From NCBI RefSeq assembly GCF_020707265.1, contig NZ_JAJFEQ010000008.1, forward strand, positions 208,325 through 272,324: a DNA stretch of 64,000 nt. Direction: 5' to 3'. A model generated the notes under the pieces. The model was not told where the DNA came from and searched no databases. It saw nothing but the letters and a program-made list of their open reading frames with translations. Within the stretch, counting starts at the first letter, position 1, and each line of letters starts with the position of its first letter. Below, piece after piece: positions 30,985 through 41,600 of this stretch. This DNA is from Massilia sp. IC2-477. GTDB taxonomy: Bacteria > Pseudomonadota > Gammaproteobacteria > Burkholderiales > Burkholderiaceae_D. A program made the position numbers and the translations under genes.

Positions 30985-31935
30985 TCAGCGCGCTACCGGG
31001 GTGAGGGTCGGTTTGCCGGCGAAATGCGCACGCAGGTTGTCGAAGCACAGCTCGCGCATGGTCTGGCGCGCCTCCACCGTGAGACTGCCGACGTGGGGCG
31101 TGAGCACCACATTGTCCATCTCCCACAGCGCCGGCGGTACGATCGGCTCGTCTTCGAACACATCGAGCGCGGCCGCGCCCAGGCGGCCCGAGCGCAAGGC
31201 CGCCACCAGCGCCGCTTCGTCGACCACGCTGCCGCGTGCGATGTTGACCAGGGTCCCCTCCGGACCGAGGGCGTCGAGCACCGCCGCATCGACGCTGCGC
31301 TCGGTTGCGGCGCCGCCGGGCGTGCACGCCACCAGGAAGTCGCTCTCGGCGGCAAGCGCCATCAGCGAGTCGCTGCGCAGCGCCGGCTCCGGCCCCGTGC
31401 TGCGCTGGTAGTAGCGGATCGCCATGCCGAAGGCGCGCAGCCGCTCCGCCACCGCCTGGCCGATGCGCCCGTAGCCGTAGATGCCGGCAACCTTGCCGCG
31501 CAGGCTGCGTGCGGGACGCAGGGGGCGCTTCTCCAGCCAGTGGCCGGCGCGCACATAGCGGTCGAGCATGGGAATCCGGCGCGACACGGTAAGAAGCAGG
31601 GTGGCGGCCAGGTCGGCCACGTCCTCGGTCAGCACATCCGGCGTATTGGTGACCACGATGTCGCGCGCATGCAGTGCCTCGAGGTCGACGGCATCCACGC
31701 CGACGCCGTGTACGGCGACGATTTCCAGTGCCGGAAAGCGCGCCGCCAGCGCGGCATCGATCCCGACGGTGCCGGTGGTGAGCACGCCGCGCACCTGCGC
31801 CGCGTCGCGCTCGAAGAAGGCCGCCACCTCGGCCGGCGCCATGCGCCCCATCACGTAGCAGGTAAATTCCGCTTCGAGCGCGGACAAGGCCTCGTCGGGC
31901 CAGACATTCCCATAGACCGCAATGGCCGGTTTCAT
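30985..31935 (-). CDS. D-isomer-specific 2-hydroxyacid dehydrogenase
   Basis: NAD(P)-dependent 2-ketoacid/2-hydroxyacid oxidoreductase of 316 residues, close to glyoxylate/hydroxypyruvate reductases. The nucleotide-binding loop is GIYGYGRIGQAVAERL. The catalytic Arg is in NIARGSVVDE, the Glu in EDEPIVPP and the His in LTPHVGS. Length is normal for the short, GhrB-like members. The esterase follows 4 bases later. The divergent gene at 32108 is an SMP-30-like lactonase, so the region may handle sugar acids, but the true substrate is not shown. Confidence 0.92.
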   Translation of the reverse strand: MKPAIAVYGNVWPDEALSALEAEFTCYVMGRMAPAEVAAFFERDAAQVRGVLTTGTVGIDAALAARFPALEIVAVHGVGVDAVDLEALHARDIVVTNTPDVLTEDVADLAATLLLTVSRRIPMLDRYVRAGHWLEKRPLRPARSLRGKVAGIYGYGRIGQAVAERLRAFGMAIRYYQRSTGPEPALRSDSLMALAAESDFLVACTPGGAATERSVDAAVLDALGPEGTLVNIARGSVVDEAALVAALRSGRLGAAALDVFEDEPIVPPALWEMDNVVLTPHVGSLTVEARQTMRELCFDNLRAHFAGKPTLTPVAR

Positions 31936-32107
31936 CGATGCTTACCTATCTCTGGTTCGGATGACGCATCCTACACGGTTTCGCCCGAATGGCTGCCTGT
32001 GGGGCTATGCGGGACGAATTGCCGGAACAGGACATCGCACCTACACTGCCGGTGTGCATCCATCACGAGCCACTCATGGCCCTGTCCTGCGCAGCTGTCT
32101 TCCCGCC

Positions 32108-33187
32108 ATGCTGACCCTCCTGGCGCTTGCCGCTTACCTGAGCCTATGGCCGGTGCCGGTCGATCCGGTGGCCTGGAAAGCGCTGCCCGCCCCTGGCTAC
32201 ACGGGGCCCTATGCCGCGAACGACAAGCTCGGACAGCAGCGATTCATTGCGCTGGAGGGCGGACAAGGTCCTGAACACGTGCTGGCGGCGCCCGACGGCC
32301 GGATCTACACCGGACTGCAGGACGGTCGCATCCTGCGCATGCAGGCAGACGGCAGCGGCAGGGAGCTGGTGGCGTCCACCGGCGGCAGGCCGCTCGGCCT
32401 GGCTTTCGATGCGCAGGCCGCGTTGATTGTGGCGGATGCCATCAAGGGCCTGCTCTCGATAGCGCCGGACGGCGCTACGACCGTGCTGAGCGACACGGTG
32501 GATGGGAGCCCGATCGCGTTTGCCAATTCGGTGACGGTCGCCCCCGATGGCCGCATCTACTTTACCGACTCGTCGACGCGCTTCACGCCGGGGCGATGGG
32601 GTGGCACCGAGGAGGCGGCGCTGCTGGAGGTCCTCGAACAGAGCGCGACGGGTCGCGTGCTGGAATACGATCCGGCCACGCGCATGACCCGGATTGTCGC
32701 CCACGGCTTCTCGCTGGCGAACGGCATCGCCGTCGGCGGCGACGGACGTTCGCTCTACGTGGCCGAGTCGGGGCGCTACCGGGTGTGGAAGATCGCGATG
32801 GCCTCGGACCGGCTCGACATCGGGATCGCGTCCACCGAGGCAAGCGTCCTTCTCGACAACCTGCCGGGCTTCCCCGACAACCTGACCCGTGGGCGCGGGG
32901 GCAGGATCTGGCTTGGCCTTGCCGGCCAGCGCAACGCCCTTGATGCGATGGGCGAGCGGCCCTTCCTGCGCAAACTCGTGCTGCGGGTGCCGCGCGCCTT
33001 GTGGCGCATGCCGCGGGCGTATGGCCACGTGCTGGCATTCACGGACGACGGCGCGGTCGTGGCCAGCCTCCAGGACCCGGGCGGCGCTTCGCTTGCCATC
33101 ACCGGCGCGACCGAAACCGACGAGCGGCTCTACCTGCACAACGTGGACGGCAAGGCCCTGGGCTGGCTGCCACGTCCGGCCTTCTAG
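32108..33187 (+). CDS. SMP-30/gluconolactonase/LRE family protein, membrane-anchored
   Basis: Six-bladed propeller protein of 359 residues related to SMP-30 lactonases and strictosidine-synthase-like proteins. The N terminus is a hydrophobic helix (MLTLLALAAYLSLWPVPVDP), so the protein is probably anchored in or exported across the inner membrane. The propeller includes PEHVLAAPDGRIYTGLQDG, FANSVTVAPDGRIYFTDSS and SLANGIAVGGDGRSLYVAES. The start at 32108 gives the family's typical membrane-helix start; the longer frame from 31922 overlaps the start of the divergent dehydrogenase gene and looks non-coding. A lactonase acting on sugar lactones would suit the surrounding sugar genes. It ends in a 4-base convergent overlap with the next gene. 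Confidence 0.88.
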   Translation: MLTLLALAAYLSLWPVPVDPVAWKALPAPGYTGPYAANDKLGQQRFIALEGGQGPEHVLAAPDGRIYTGLQDGRILRMQADGSGRELVASTGGRPLGLAFDAQAALIVADAIKGLLSIAPDGATTVLSDTVDGSPIAFANSVTVAPDGRIYFTDSSTRFTPGRWGGTEEAALLEVLEQSATGRVLEYDPATRMTRIVAHGFSLANGIAVGGDGRSLYVAESGRYRVWKIAMASDRLDIGIASTEASVLLDNLPGFPDNLTRGRGGRIWLGLAGQRNALDAMGERPFLRKLVLRVPRALWRMPRAYGHVLAFTDDGAVVASLQDPGGASLAITGATETDERLYLHNVDGKALGWLPRPAF

Positions 33188-35982
33188 CCTTCCTTCGGCG
33201 GCGGCTGGCTGCCGACGAGTGCACGCAACTGCCCCAGCCGCATCGGCCGCGCCAGGTAATATCCCTGGGCCTGGTCGCAGCGCGCCGCACGCAGGAAGTC
33301 GCACACCTCCTGCGTCTCGACGCCCTCGGCCACGACCTCCATGTTGAGCGCGTGCGCCATGTCCACGAAGGCCTTCACGAAGTCGAAGGTGCTGACGTTT
33401 TCGTCCTGCTGGGTGACGAAGGAGCGGTCGAGCTTCAGCACGTCGATCGGGAAGCGGCGCAGGTAGGCCAGGCCGGAGTATCCCGTCCCGAAGTCGTCGA
33501 CAGCGATGCGGATGCCCAGCCGCTTCAGTTCGCGCAGCATCGAGGCGGTGTGCTCGATGTCCTCGATCAGGGCGCTTTCCGTCAGTTCCAGTTCCAGGCA
33601 GGCCGGCGGCAGGCCGCTGTCGGCCAGCGCCGCACAGACCTCGGCGGCGAAGCCGGGCTGGGCCAGCTGACGCGCCGAGACGTTCACCGACACCATGACG
33701 CGGGTGCCGTAGTCGTCCATCAGGCGGCGCGTGCGGGCGCAGGCTTCGCGCAGCACCCAGCGCCCGATCGGGACGATCAGCCCGGTCTCTTCGGCGATGC
33801 CGATGAACTGCTGGGGCGAGACCTGGCCGCGTTCCGGATGGTTCCAGCGGATCAGCGCTTCCATGCCGATCAGCGCCATCCCGTCCAGCGCATAGCGCGG
33901 CTGGTAGTGCAGTTCGAACTCGCCGCGCGCCAGCGCCGGCCGCAGCGAGACCTCGAGCGCCATGCGCTCGCGGGTCGCTACCGTCATCTCGGGCTCGAAG
34001 AAACGGTAGCGGTTGCGGCCGCTGTTCTTGGCGCGGTACATCGCAGTGTCGGCGGTCTGGAACAGCAGTTCGCGCGTCTGCGCGTCCTGCGGGTACATGC
34101 TGATGCCGATCGAGGCGCCGACGATGACATCGATGCCGCCTACGGCAATAGGCGCGGTGAGCACGTCGAGCAGCTTGTCGGCGATGCGCGCCGCGGCCGC
34201 CTGGCCAGTGGCGCAATGGGCCGCCACCACGAACTCGTCGCCGCCGAGGCGCGCGATGATGTCGGTCGGCCGGATCACCTTGCGCAGGCGCGATGCGACT
34301 TCGCACAGCAGCACGTCGCCCGATTCGTGGCCGAAGGAATCATTGACTTCCTTGAAGCGGTCCAGATCCAGGAACATCACCGCCACCGAGCTGCCGTAAG
34401 GGGCGGCATCGAGCATCTGCTGCACCCGCTCGCCGAGCAGGGCGCGGTTGGGCAGGCCGGTCAGGGTGTCGTGGGTGGCCAGTTCCTGCAGGCGGTTCTC
34501 GGCCGCCTTGCGTCCGGTGATGTCGGTCATCAGGCCGGTCAGCGACAGCGCGCGGCCCTCGTCGTCACGCTTGATGCTGCCGTTGAACAGCACGTGGATA
34601 TGGTAGCCGTGGCGGTGCTGCAGGACCGCTTCGACGCCCTGCACCGTGGCCGGACCCGCGTCCCACACGTCGAGCGTCGGCAAGGGGCAGGACACGAACA
34701 GGTCGTCCAGTCTCAGCGCCAGCAGCATCTCGCGCGGATAGCCGGACAGGGCGCACAGGGCCGGGTTGACGTCCTGCAGGGCGCCGTCGCGGCCGGCCAG
34801 CAGGTAGCCGGCCGGCGTCATCTCGATCACCTCGCGGAAGCGCCGTTCGCTCTCGCGCAGCTGGCGCTCGGCCTCGGCGCGGTCGCTCAGGTCGCGGATC
34901 ACGGCCAGGAAGTATTCTTCGCCCTCGTCGTCGAAGCGCGAGATCTGCACTTCGGCCGGGAAGCTGGTCCCGTCCTTGCAGCGCTTGTCGGTGCGCAGCA
35001 GCTGGGCCTGGCCGGCACGCAGGCCGGCCAGCAGGGCGCGACCCTCGGGGAAGCCGAAATTGACGTCGGTGGCCAGCATGCCGAGGAATTCGTCGCGGCT
35101 GTAGCCGAAGCGCGCGCAGGCGCGGTCGTTGACCGACACGATGCGCAGCGCGCCGTCGACGATCATGACGCTGTCGCCGGCCTGGTTGAACAGCTTGCGG
35201 AAGCGCTGCTCGCTCTTCTTCAGCGCGTGCTCGGCCTCGCGCTTGGCGGTGATCTCGTGAAAGTAGACCGAGATGCCGTCCGCGTGCGGATAGACGCGCG
35301 CCTCGATCCAGACCTGGCCCGGCTCCCAGAACACCTCGAACGCGTCGGCCTGGCGCGTTTGCATCGCGCGCTGGTAGCGCGGCAGCGAGGGCGAGTGCTG
35401 CAGGTCGGGCGCCACCTCGAGCAGCGGCTTGCCGATCGATTCGGCGGCGTCGACGCCGACAAAGGCGGCGGCCTTGCGATTGGCATAGGTGAGGCGCCAG
35501 TTGCTGTCGATGGCGAAGAAGGCGTCGCCGATGCTCTCCAACATGCTGCCCAACGCCGCCTCCGAGCGCAGCAAGGCTTCGCGCGCCTGCTGCTGTCCGG
35601 TGACGTCGCGCGCGGTGACGAACATGCGGCGGTGCGAGGCCGACCAGCGCGCCGCGCTCGCCATCTGGATCACACTGCCGTCCTTGCGCCGCACCCGCAG
35701 GGCCACGTCGGTACGCTCCGGGCAATCGCCATGCAGGCTGGCCTCGATGGCGCGGGCTTCGGCGTGCTGGCCGGGATCAAGGAGGTCGGTGTAATGGCGC
35801 CCGGCCAGTTCTTCCGGCTCGTAGCCGAGCAGGGCGCGCGCTGCGGCGTTCACGCGCAGGATGCGTCCGGCGCCGTCGTGCACCACCATGAGGTCGAGCG
35901 CATTGTCGATCAGGGCCGAGTATTCGGCGGCGAGCAGCGCCGAAGCGTCGGCGGAGCCAGTGGAAGTGTCCAAGATATTCAC
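33184..35982 (-). CDS. PAS(x4)-GGDEF-EAL c-di-GMP protein
   Basis: Cytoplasmic dual-domain protein of 932 residues. Four PAS domains (about 20-130, 140-250, 260-370, 380-490) end in the usual DxTxR linkers (ARDVTGQ, DLSDRAEAER, MTDITGRKAAE). The GGDEF domain has an intact GGDEF motif (580-584) and the inhibitory RPTD site (571-574). The EAL domain keeps MEALIRW (EAL 708-710), ELTES, DDFGTGYSGLAYL, KLDRSFV and AEGVET. Both activities are therefore possible, with the PAS domains setting the balance. The first residue would be a GTG at 35982 with no good ribosome binding site, so the exact start is uncertain. It is followed after a 4-base overlap by the convergent lactonase gene. Confidence 0.93.
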   Translation of the reverse strand: MNILDTSTGSADASALLAAEYSALIDNALDLMVVHDGAGRILRVNAAARALLGYEPEELAGRHYTDLLDPGQHAEARAIEASLHGDCPERTDVALRVRRKDGSVIQMASAARWSASHRRMFVTARDVTGQQQAREALLRSEAALGSMLESIGDAFFAIDSNWRLTYANRKAAAFVGVDAAESIGKPLLEVAPDLQHSPSLPRYQRAMQTRQADAFEVFWEPGQVWIEARVYPHADGISVYFHEITAKREAEHALKKSEQRFRKLFNQAGDSVMIVDGALRIVSVNDRACARFGYSRDEFLGMLATDVNFGFPEGRALLAGLRAGQAQLLRTDKRCKDGTSFPAEVQISRFDDEGEEYFLAVIRDLSDRAEAERQLRESERRFREVIEMTPAGYLLAGRDGALQDVNPALCALSGYPREMLLALRLDDLFVSCPLPTLDVWDAGPATVQGVEAVLQHRHGYHIHVLFNGSIKRDDEGRALSLTGLMTDITGRKAAENRLQELATHDTLTGLPNRALLGERVQQMLDAAPYGSSVAVMFLDLDRFKEVNDSFGHESGDVLLCEVASRLRKVIRPTDIIARLGGDEFVVAAHCATGQAAAARIADKLLDVLTAPIAVGGIDVIVGASIGISMYPQDAQTRELLFQTADTAMYRAKNSGRNRYRFFEPEMTVATRERMALEVSLRPALARGEFELHYQPRYALDGMALIGMEALIRWNHPERGQVSPQQFIGIAEETGLIVPIGRWVLREACARTRRLMDDYGTRVMVSVNVSARQLAQPGFAAEVCAALADSGLPPACLELELTESALIEDIEHTASMLRELKRLGIRIAVDDFGTGYSGLAYLRRFPIDVLKLDRSFVTQQDENVSTFDFVKAFVDMAHALNMEVVAEGVETQEVCDFLRAARCDQAQGYYLARPMRLGQLRALVGSQPPPKEG

Positions 35983-36127
35983 GAGTGTCGCGGCCGGCGC
36001 CGCCTGGAATGGCAGGACCGCTTATGCGCCCCGCATGCGTGAGTATAGCTGTTACCTTAGGGCAACAGTGCCGGGGGAGCGAATTTACGACACTTGTATA
36101 GGCAACTTTCCGTATCTTGGGTGACCC

Positions 36128-37927
36128 TCAATCCCGGTCCGGTTCGCGATCGTCGCGGATCGCCACGAAGTCGCGTTCGAACATGGCGTGCAGCTCTTCG
36201 CGCGCGCGCCGCGCCATCGACGCATACTGCTTGCGGTCCTTGTAATAGGGGTAAACGTCGAGCACGCTCCGCAGGTTGTGCTCGCGGAAGCGCATCGCTG
36301 CCTGGCGCGCAAGGTAGGCCCCGAAGCCCAGCTGCTCCATCGTGCGGCGTCCGAGCATCAGGGCCGACTCGAAGGTCTCGCGCTCGATCACGGTCACGCC
36401 CAGGTCCATCAGCTGGTAGTAGTGGGTGACGTTGCGGGCGCGCGCCAGGATCGGCAGGTCGGGGAATTCCTCGCGCACGCTGGCTGCCAGCTTCAGGCTG
36501 TCGTCGATGCCGTCCACCGCCAGCACCAGGGCCCGCGCATGGCCGGCGCCGGCGGCGTGCAGCAGGTCGGTGCGGGTCGCGTCCCCATAAAACACCTTGA
36601 AGCCGAAGTCGCGCAGGGTGTCGATCTGGTCCGGGTCGTGGTCGAGCATGGTGAGCGGCACTTGGTTGGCGTGGAGCAGGCGGCCGACGATCTGGCCAAA
36701 GCGCCCGAAGCCGGCGATGATCACGTGGCCCTGGTTCGGGTCGATGGTATCGGCGTCACGTTGGTGGCGGCGCTGCCAGCGCGGCTCGAGCACGCGGTCG
36801 TACAGGATCAGGAGCAGCGGGGTGGCCAGCATCGACAGCGCCACCACGACTACCAGCGTGGACGCGGTATCAGCCGAGAACACGCGGGCGGCGGCCGCTG
36901 CGCCGAACACGACGAAGGCAAACTCGCCGCCCTGCGACAGCAGGAAGGCGAACAGCACCCGCTGGCGCCCGCTCATGTTGAACCAGCGCGCCAGGAACCA
37001 CAGCACGGCCAGCTTGATGGCCAGGAATGCGGCCGCCATGAAGACGATGCGCCAGGGCTGGGCCAGGAATACGCCGAAGTCGACCGACATGCCGACCGCG
37101 ATGAAGAACAGGCCGAGCAGCAGGCCCTTGAAGGGTTCGAGGTCGGTTTCGAGCGCGTGGCGGTATTCCGAGTCGGCCAGCAGCACGCCGGCCATGAAGG
37201 CGCCCAGGGCCATCGACATCCCGCTTGAGGCCATCAGCAGCGAAATCGCGATGATCAGGAGCAGGGCGCAGGCGGTGAAGATCTCGCGCATGCCGGTGCG
37301 CGCGATGAAGCGCAGCAGCGGGCGCACCAGGAAGCGTCCCGCCACCACCAGGGCGCCAATCACGGCCAGCGCCTTGAGCACGCCGACCCAGCCCGAGCCC
37401 GCGTGCGCTTCCGGCACGCCCAGCACCGGCACCAGCGCGATCATCGGGATCGCGGCAATGTCCTGGAACAGCAGGATCGAGAATCCCGCCTGGCCGGCCG
37501 GGGTCGGGATCAGGTTGCGTTCCTGCATGGTGGTGAGCGCGATCGCGGTCGAGGACAGCGACAGGCCGAGCGCGGCGATCAGGGCGGTCTTCCAGCCGAT
37601 CCCGGCCAGCACGGCGGCAAGCAGCAGCAGGGCGGTGACGCCCACCACCTGGGCCGTACCCCAGCCGAAGATCGAGCGGCGCAGCGACCACAGGCGGCTC
37701 GGCTCGAGTTCGAGCCCGATCACGAACAGCAGCAGCACCACGCCGAACTCGGAAAAGTGCAGGATGGTCTCGACTTCGCGGATCAACCCCAGGCCCCAGG
37801 GACCGATGGCGATCCCGGCCAGCAGGTAGCCGAGCACCGCGCCCAGGCCCAGGCGCTTGGCCAGCGGCACCGCGATCACGGCCGCGCTCAGGTAGACGAG
37901 CGCGTTGAGCAGCAGGTCATGCTCCAT
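36128..37927 (-). CDS. kefC: glutathione-regulated potassium efflux antiporter
   Basis: Inner membrane K+/H+ antiporter of the CPA2 (KefB/KefC) family, 599 residues. About twelve helices form the exchanger domain (1-380) with FQDIAAIPMIALVPVL and ETDLEPFKGLLLGLFFIAVG. A cytosolic KTN (TrkA-N) domain starts at about 415 with HVIIAGFGRFGQIVGRLL and DHDPDQIDTLRDFGFKVFYGD. In E. coli, such proteins release K+ and acidify the cytoplasm when glutathione adducts of electrophiles form. The gene overlaps the KefF-like gene by 11 bases, which matches the known need for an ancillary flavoprotein. The start at 37927 begins the normal family N terminus; the longer frame upstream lies within the KefF gene. 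Confidence 0.9.
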   Translation of the reverse strand: MEHDLLLNALVYLSAAVIAVPLAKRLGLGAVLGYLLAGIAIGPWGLGLIREVETILHFSEFGVVLLLFVIGLELEPSRLWSLRRSIFGWGTAQVVGVTALLLLAAVLAGIGWKTALIAALGLSLSSTAIALTTMQERNLIPTPAGQAGFSILLFQDIAAIPMIALVPVLGVPEAHAGSGWVGVLKALAVIGALVVAGRFLVRPLLRFIARTGMREIFTACALLLIIAISLLMASSGMSMALGAFMAGVLLADSEYRHALETDLEPFKGLLLGLFFIAVGMSVDFGVFLAQPWRIVFMAAAFLAIKLAVLWFLARWFNMSGRQRVLFAFLLSQGGEFAFVVFGAAAAARVFSADTASTLVVVVALSMLATPLLLILYDRVLEPRWQRRHQRDADTIDPNQGHVIIAGFGRFGQIVGRLLHANQVPLTMLDHDPDQIDTLRDFGFKVFYGDATRTDLLHAAGAGHARALVLAVDGIDDSLKLAASVREEFPDLPILARARNVTHYYQLMDLGVTVIERETFESALMLGRRTMEQLGFGAYLARQAAMRFREHNLRSVLDVYPYYKDRKQYASMARRAREELHAMFERDFVAIRDDREPDRD

Positions 37928-38501
37928 GCTCGAGTCCTTCCTCGGTAACGATGCCCGCATGCCGGGCCAGCAGCGAGCGCAGGTCGTCGGCGTGGCGTGC
38001 GGCGGCATCCAGGTCCTGGGCGTCGGCCCCGTAGAACACGTGCGGGGCCAGCCAGTCCATGCCACAGGCCCGCGCGCTTTGTTCGAGCGGCGCCAGGTAG
38101 TCCTCCAGCGGCCGCCCATGGACACCGCCCGGGCGGTAGTCGATGGCAGCGCCGGCGCAGGCGACTGCCGCGAACACCGCCTTGCCCTGCAGGCGTCCCG
38201 GCGGCTGCGTCCACTCGGGCTTGAGCACGTTGTCGAACCATTCCTTCAAGAGGGCCGGCATCGTGTACCAGGCCAGCTGGAACACGAACACGACGAGCGG
38301 CGCCGCCTTGAGCAGGCTGCGTTCGCGCCGTACGTCGATGTAGAAATCGGGGTACAGCTGGTACAGGTCCTGGACCTGGACCCCGGGCAGGGCGGCCACG
38401 GCTTCGGCCACCCGGCGGCTGATGCGCGAGCGGTGCAGCGAGGGATCGGCAAAGACGACCAGAGCCCGCAAATCGGGCGCGTCGGGTTGGTCGGGCATCA
38501 T
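37917..38501 (-). CDS. kefF: KefF-like flavodoxin-fold NAD(P)H oxidoreductase
   Basis: Flavodoxin-fold protein of 194 residues, the likely ancillary subunit of the KefC antiporter. Family motifs are LVVFADPSLHRSRISRRVAE, DLYQLYPDFYIDV and the FMN region VFVFQLAWYTMPALLKEWFD. The ATG at 38501 has AGGAG seven bases upstream; a longer frame from 38558 lacks a site. The stop overlaps the KefC start by 11 bases, so both are translated from one message. KefF homologues bind FMN, reduce quinones and boost antiporter activity. Confidence 0.9.
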   Translation of the reverse strand: MMPDQPDAPDLRALVVFADPSLHRSRISRRVAEAVAALPGVQVQDLYQLYPDFYIDVRRERSLLKAAPLVVFVFQLAWYTMPALLKEWFDNVLKPEWTQPPGRLQGKAVFAAVACAGAAIDYRPGGVHGRPLEDYLAPLEQSARACGMDWLAPHVFYGADAQDLDAAARHADDLRSLLARHAGIVTEEGLEHGA

Positions 38502-38669
38502 GGGCAGCTCCTGCGAAAGCCGTTGGGATGGCGCGATTGTACATTGCAAGAATGTCATGGCGCATTTTCCAGGTATGTGTCTTCGCTGCGTAATGACGCG
38601 TCACATTCATGTTTCATTGTTAGTGCATAGATATTACAATTGCCTATCTACAAACGAGGATCACTCAGC

Positions 38670-41600
38670 ATGGCGCAAGCGGCAGTTGCAGCATCCCGGC
38701 CTTTCGCTCAGGGCACAGGCCAACTCGGCAGACTCATCGAGCAATTCGACTGGAGCGCCACCAGTCTTGGACCCATCGCCGGCTGGCCTGCCGTCGTGCG
38801 CAACACGGTCGAGCTGATGCTGCGCTCGCCGGTGCCGATGGTGACCATGTGGGGCGCTGACGGTGTGATGATCTACAACGACGGCTATGCGGAAATCGCA
38901 GCCGAGCGCCATCCCCAGCAGCTGGGCGCGCCCGTACGCGAGAGCTGGCCCGACGAAGCGGACTTCAACGATAACGTGATGCGGATCTGCCTGGCTGGCG
39001 GCACGCTGTGCTACCGCGATGCCGAGCTGAACCTGCGCCGCCACGGCGAACCCGAGCAGGTCTGGCTGAACCTCGACTATTCGCCTGTCGCCGCCGAGGA
39101 CGGCAGCGTGCTCGGCGTGCTCGCCCTGCTCACGGAGACCACCGCCAAGGTGCGGGCCGAGCGCTACCTGGCCGGCGAGCAGGACCGCCTGCGCGCGATG
39201 TTCGCCCAGGCGCCCGGCTTCATGGCGATGCTGCTTGGCCCCGAGCACCGCTACGAGCTGGTGAACGAAGCCTACCTCGGCCTGGTCGACCGGCCCGATG
39301 TGGTCGGGCGCACCGTGCGCGACGTGCTGCCGGAAGTCGCCGCCCAGGGTTTCCTGGCGCTGCTCGACCGGGTGTATGCCAGCGGCCAATCGCACACCGG
39401 CGAGGCCACCGAGATCTGGCTCACCGCCGCCTCTGGCGAGAGCTGCCTGCACTACCTCGACTTCGTGTTCCAGCCGGTACGCGAAGAAGGCGGCGCCGTG
39501 ATCGGCATCTTCGTACAGGGCAACGACGTCACCGAGCGGGTGCTGGCCGAGCGCGCCCTGCGCGAAAGCGAGGCGCGCTTCCGAACCTTTGCGCAGGCGA
39601 TGCCGAACCAGGTCTGGGGCGCCGATGCCCAGGGGCGTCTCGACTGGTTCAACGAAAAGATCTACAGCTACAGCGGCTTCAGCCACGCCGACCTGGCGGC
39701 GGACGGTTGGGGGCGCATGATCCACCCGGGCGACCTGCACGCCGTGCGCACCCGCTGGACCGAAGCGGTGGCCACCGGCACCGTGTTCGAGGCCGACGTG
39801 CGCCTGCGCCGCCACGACGGCAGCTACCGCTGGCACCTGAACCGCGCGGTCCCGCTGCGCGGCGAGCATGGCCTGGTGGTGGGCTGGGTGGGAACCAATA
39901 CCGACATCGAGGAGCAGAAGAACACCGCGCAGCGCTACGCCGCCCTGAACGACGACCTGCAGGGCCAGGTGGCGCTGCGCACGGCCGAGCGCGACCGCAT
40001 GTGGCGGCTGTCGAAGGACATCCTGATGGTGTGCGCCTTCGATGGCCGGGTGGAGGCGGTCAGCCCGGCCTTCGGCGCCCTGCTGGGCTGGTCCGAAACC
40101 GACGTCCTTGGCAAGAACTTCCTCGAACTGGTGCACCTCGAGGACCGCAGCGCCACCGTCGCCCAGATGGCGGCGCTGGGCCGCGGCGCCTACGTCAACA
40201 AGTTCGAGAACCGCTACCGGCGCAAGGACGGCAGCTGGTGCCTGCTGTCCTGGACCGCGTCGCCGGACGAGCGCTACGTGCATGCGATCGGGCGCGACAT
40301 CACGGCTGACCGCGAGCAGGTGGAAACCATCCGCCGCACCGAGCTGGCCCTGCAGCAGTCGCAGAAGATGGAAACCATCGGCAAGCTGACTGGCGGCGTA
40401 GCCCACGACTTCAACAACCTGCTGCAGATCATCTCGGGCAACCTGCAGCTGCTGCAGATGTCGGGCGTGGCGAGAAGCGCCGCCAACCCGGACTGCGGGC
40501 GCTGGATCGAGAATGCGCGCCTGGCGGTGGACAAGGGCGCCAAGCTGGCCAGCTACCTGCTCGCCTTCGGGCGCCGCCAGCCGCTCGAGCCGAAGGTCAT
40601 CAGGATCAGCCGCCTGGTGTCCAACATGGAAGACCTGCTGCGCCGCTCGCTGGGCGAAGAGATCGAGATCGAAATGGTGATCTCGGGCGGCCTGTGGAAC
40701 ACGGCGGTCGACGTGGCCCAGGTCGAGAACGCGCTCCTGAACCTGGCGATCAATGCGCGCGACGCGATGGAGGGCAGCGGGCGCATGACGATCGAAGCCA
40801 CCAATGCGGTGCTCGACGACCTGTACTGCCGCGCGCACGGCGACGTGATCCCCGGCCAGTACGTGATGCTGGCGGTGAGCGACACCGGCTGCGGCATGCC
40901 GCCGGAAGTAGCCAACCGCGCCTTCGAGCCCTTCTTCTCGACCAAGGAAGAAGGCAAGGGCACGGGCCTCGGGTTGTCGATGGTGTACGGTTTCGTGAAG
41001 CAGTCGGGCGGCCACGTCAAGATCTACAGCGAGATCGGCCAGGGCACCACGGTCAAGCTCTACCTGCCGCGCTCCACCGCCGCCGAAGAACCGCTCGGCC
41101 CGGTCGAGCAGCAGCAGGCGGTGGGCGGCAGCGAGACGATCCTGGTGGCCGAGGACGACGAAGCGGTGCGCGCCACCGTGGTCGAGATGCTGTCGGGCCT
41201 GGGCTACCGCGTGCTGAAGGCGCCCGATGCCGCCAGCGCGCTGGCCGTGATCGACAGCGGCGTGCCGATCGACCTGCTGTTCACCGACGTCGTCATGCCG
41301 GGGCGGCTGCGCAGCCCGGAGCTGGCGCGCATGGCGCGCGAGCGCCTGCCCAACCTGGCGGTGCTGTTCACCTCGGGCTATACCGAGAACGCGATCGTGC
41401 ACGGCGGACGCCTCGATCCGGGCGTCGAACTGCTGGGCAAGCCCTACACCCGCGAACGCCTGGCGCGGCGCATCCGCCAGGTGCTGGCGAACCAGAAGCG
41501 GGCGCCCGAGGCCCCGCCCGCGCCGCCGGCCCCGCCGAAAGCGTCCGGTCTGGCGATCGTGCTGGTCGAGGACGAAGAGAACATCCGGACCAGCACTGCG

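Noticed and set aside
33001..36042. A 1013-codon open frame on the plus strand opposite the PAS-GGDEF-EAL gene
   Set aside because: The real protein on the minus strand has intact catalytic motifs; the plus-strand product has none.
35983..36127. A gene or strong regulatory site in the gap between the PAS-GGDEF-EAL and kefC genes
   Set aside because: I see only a weak CTGTT/AACAG hairpin and no ORF with a ribosome binding site.
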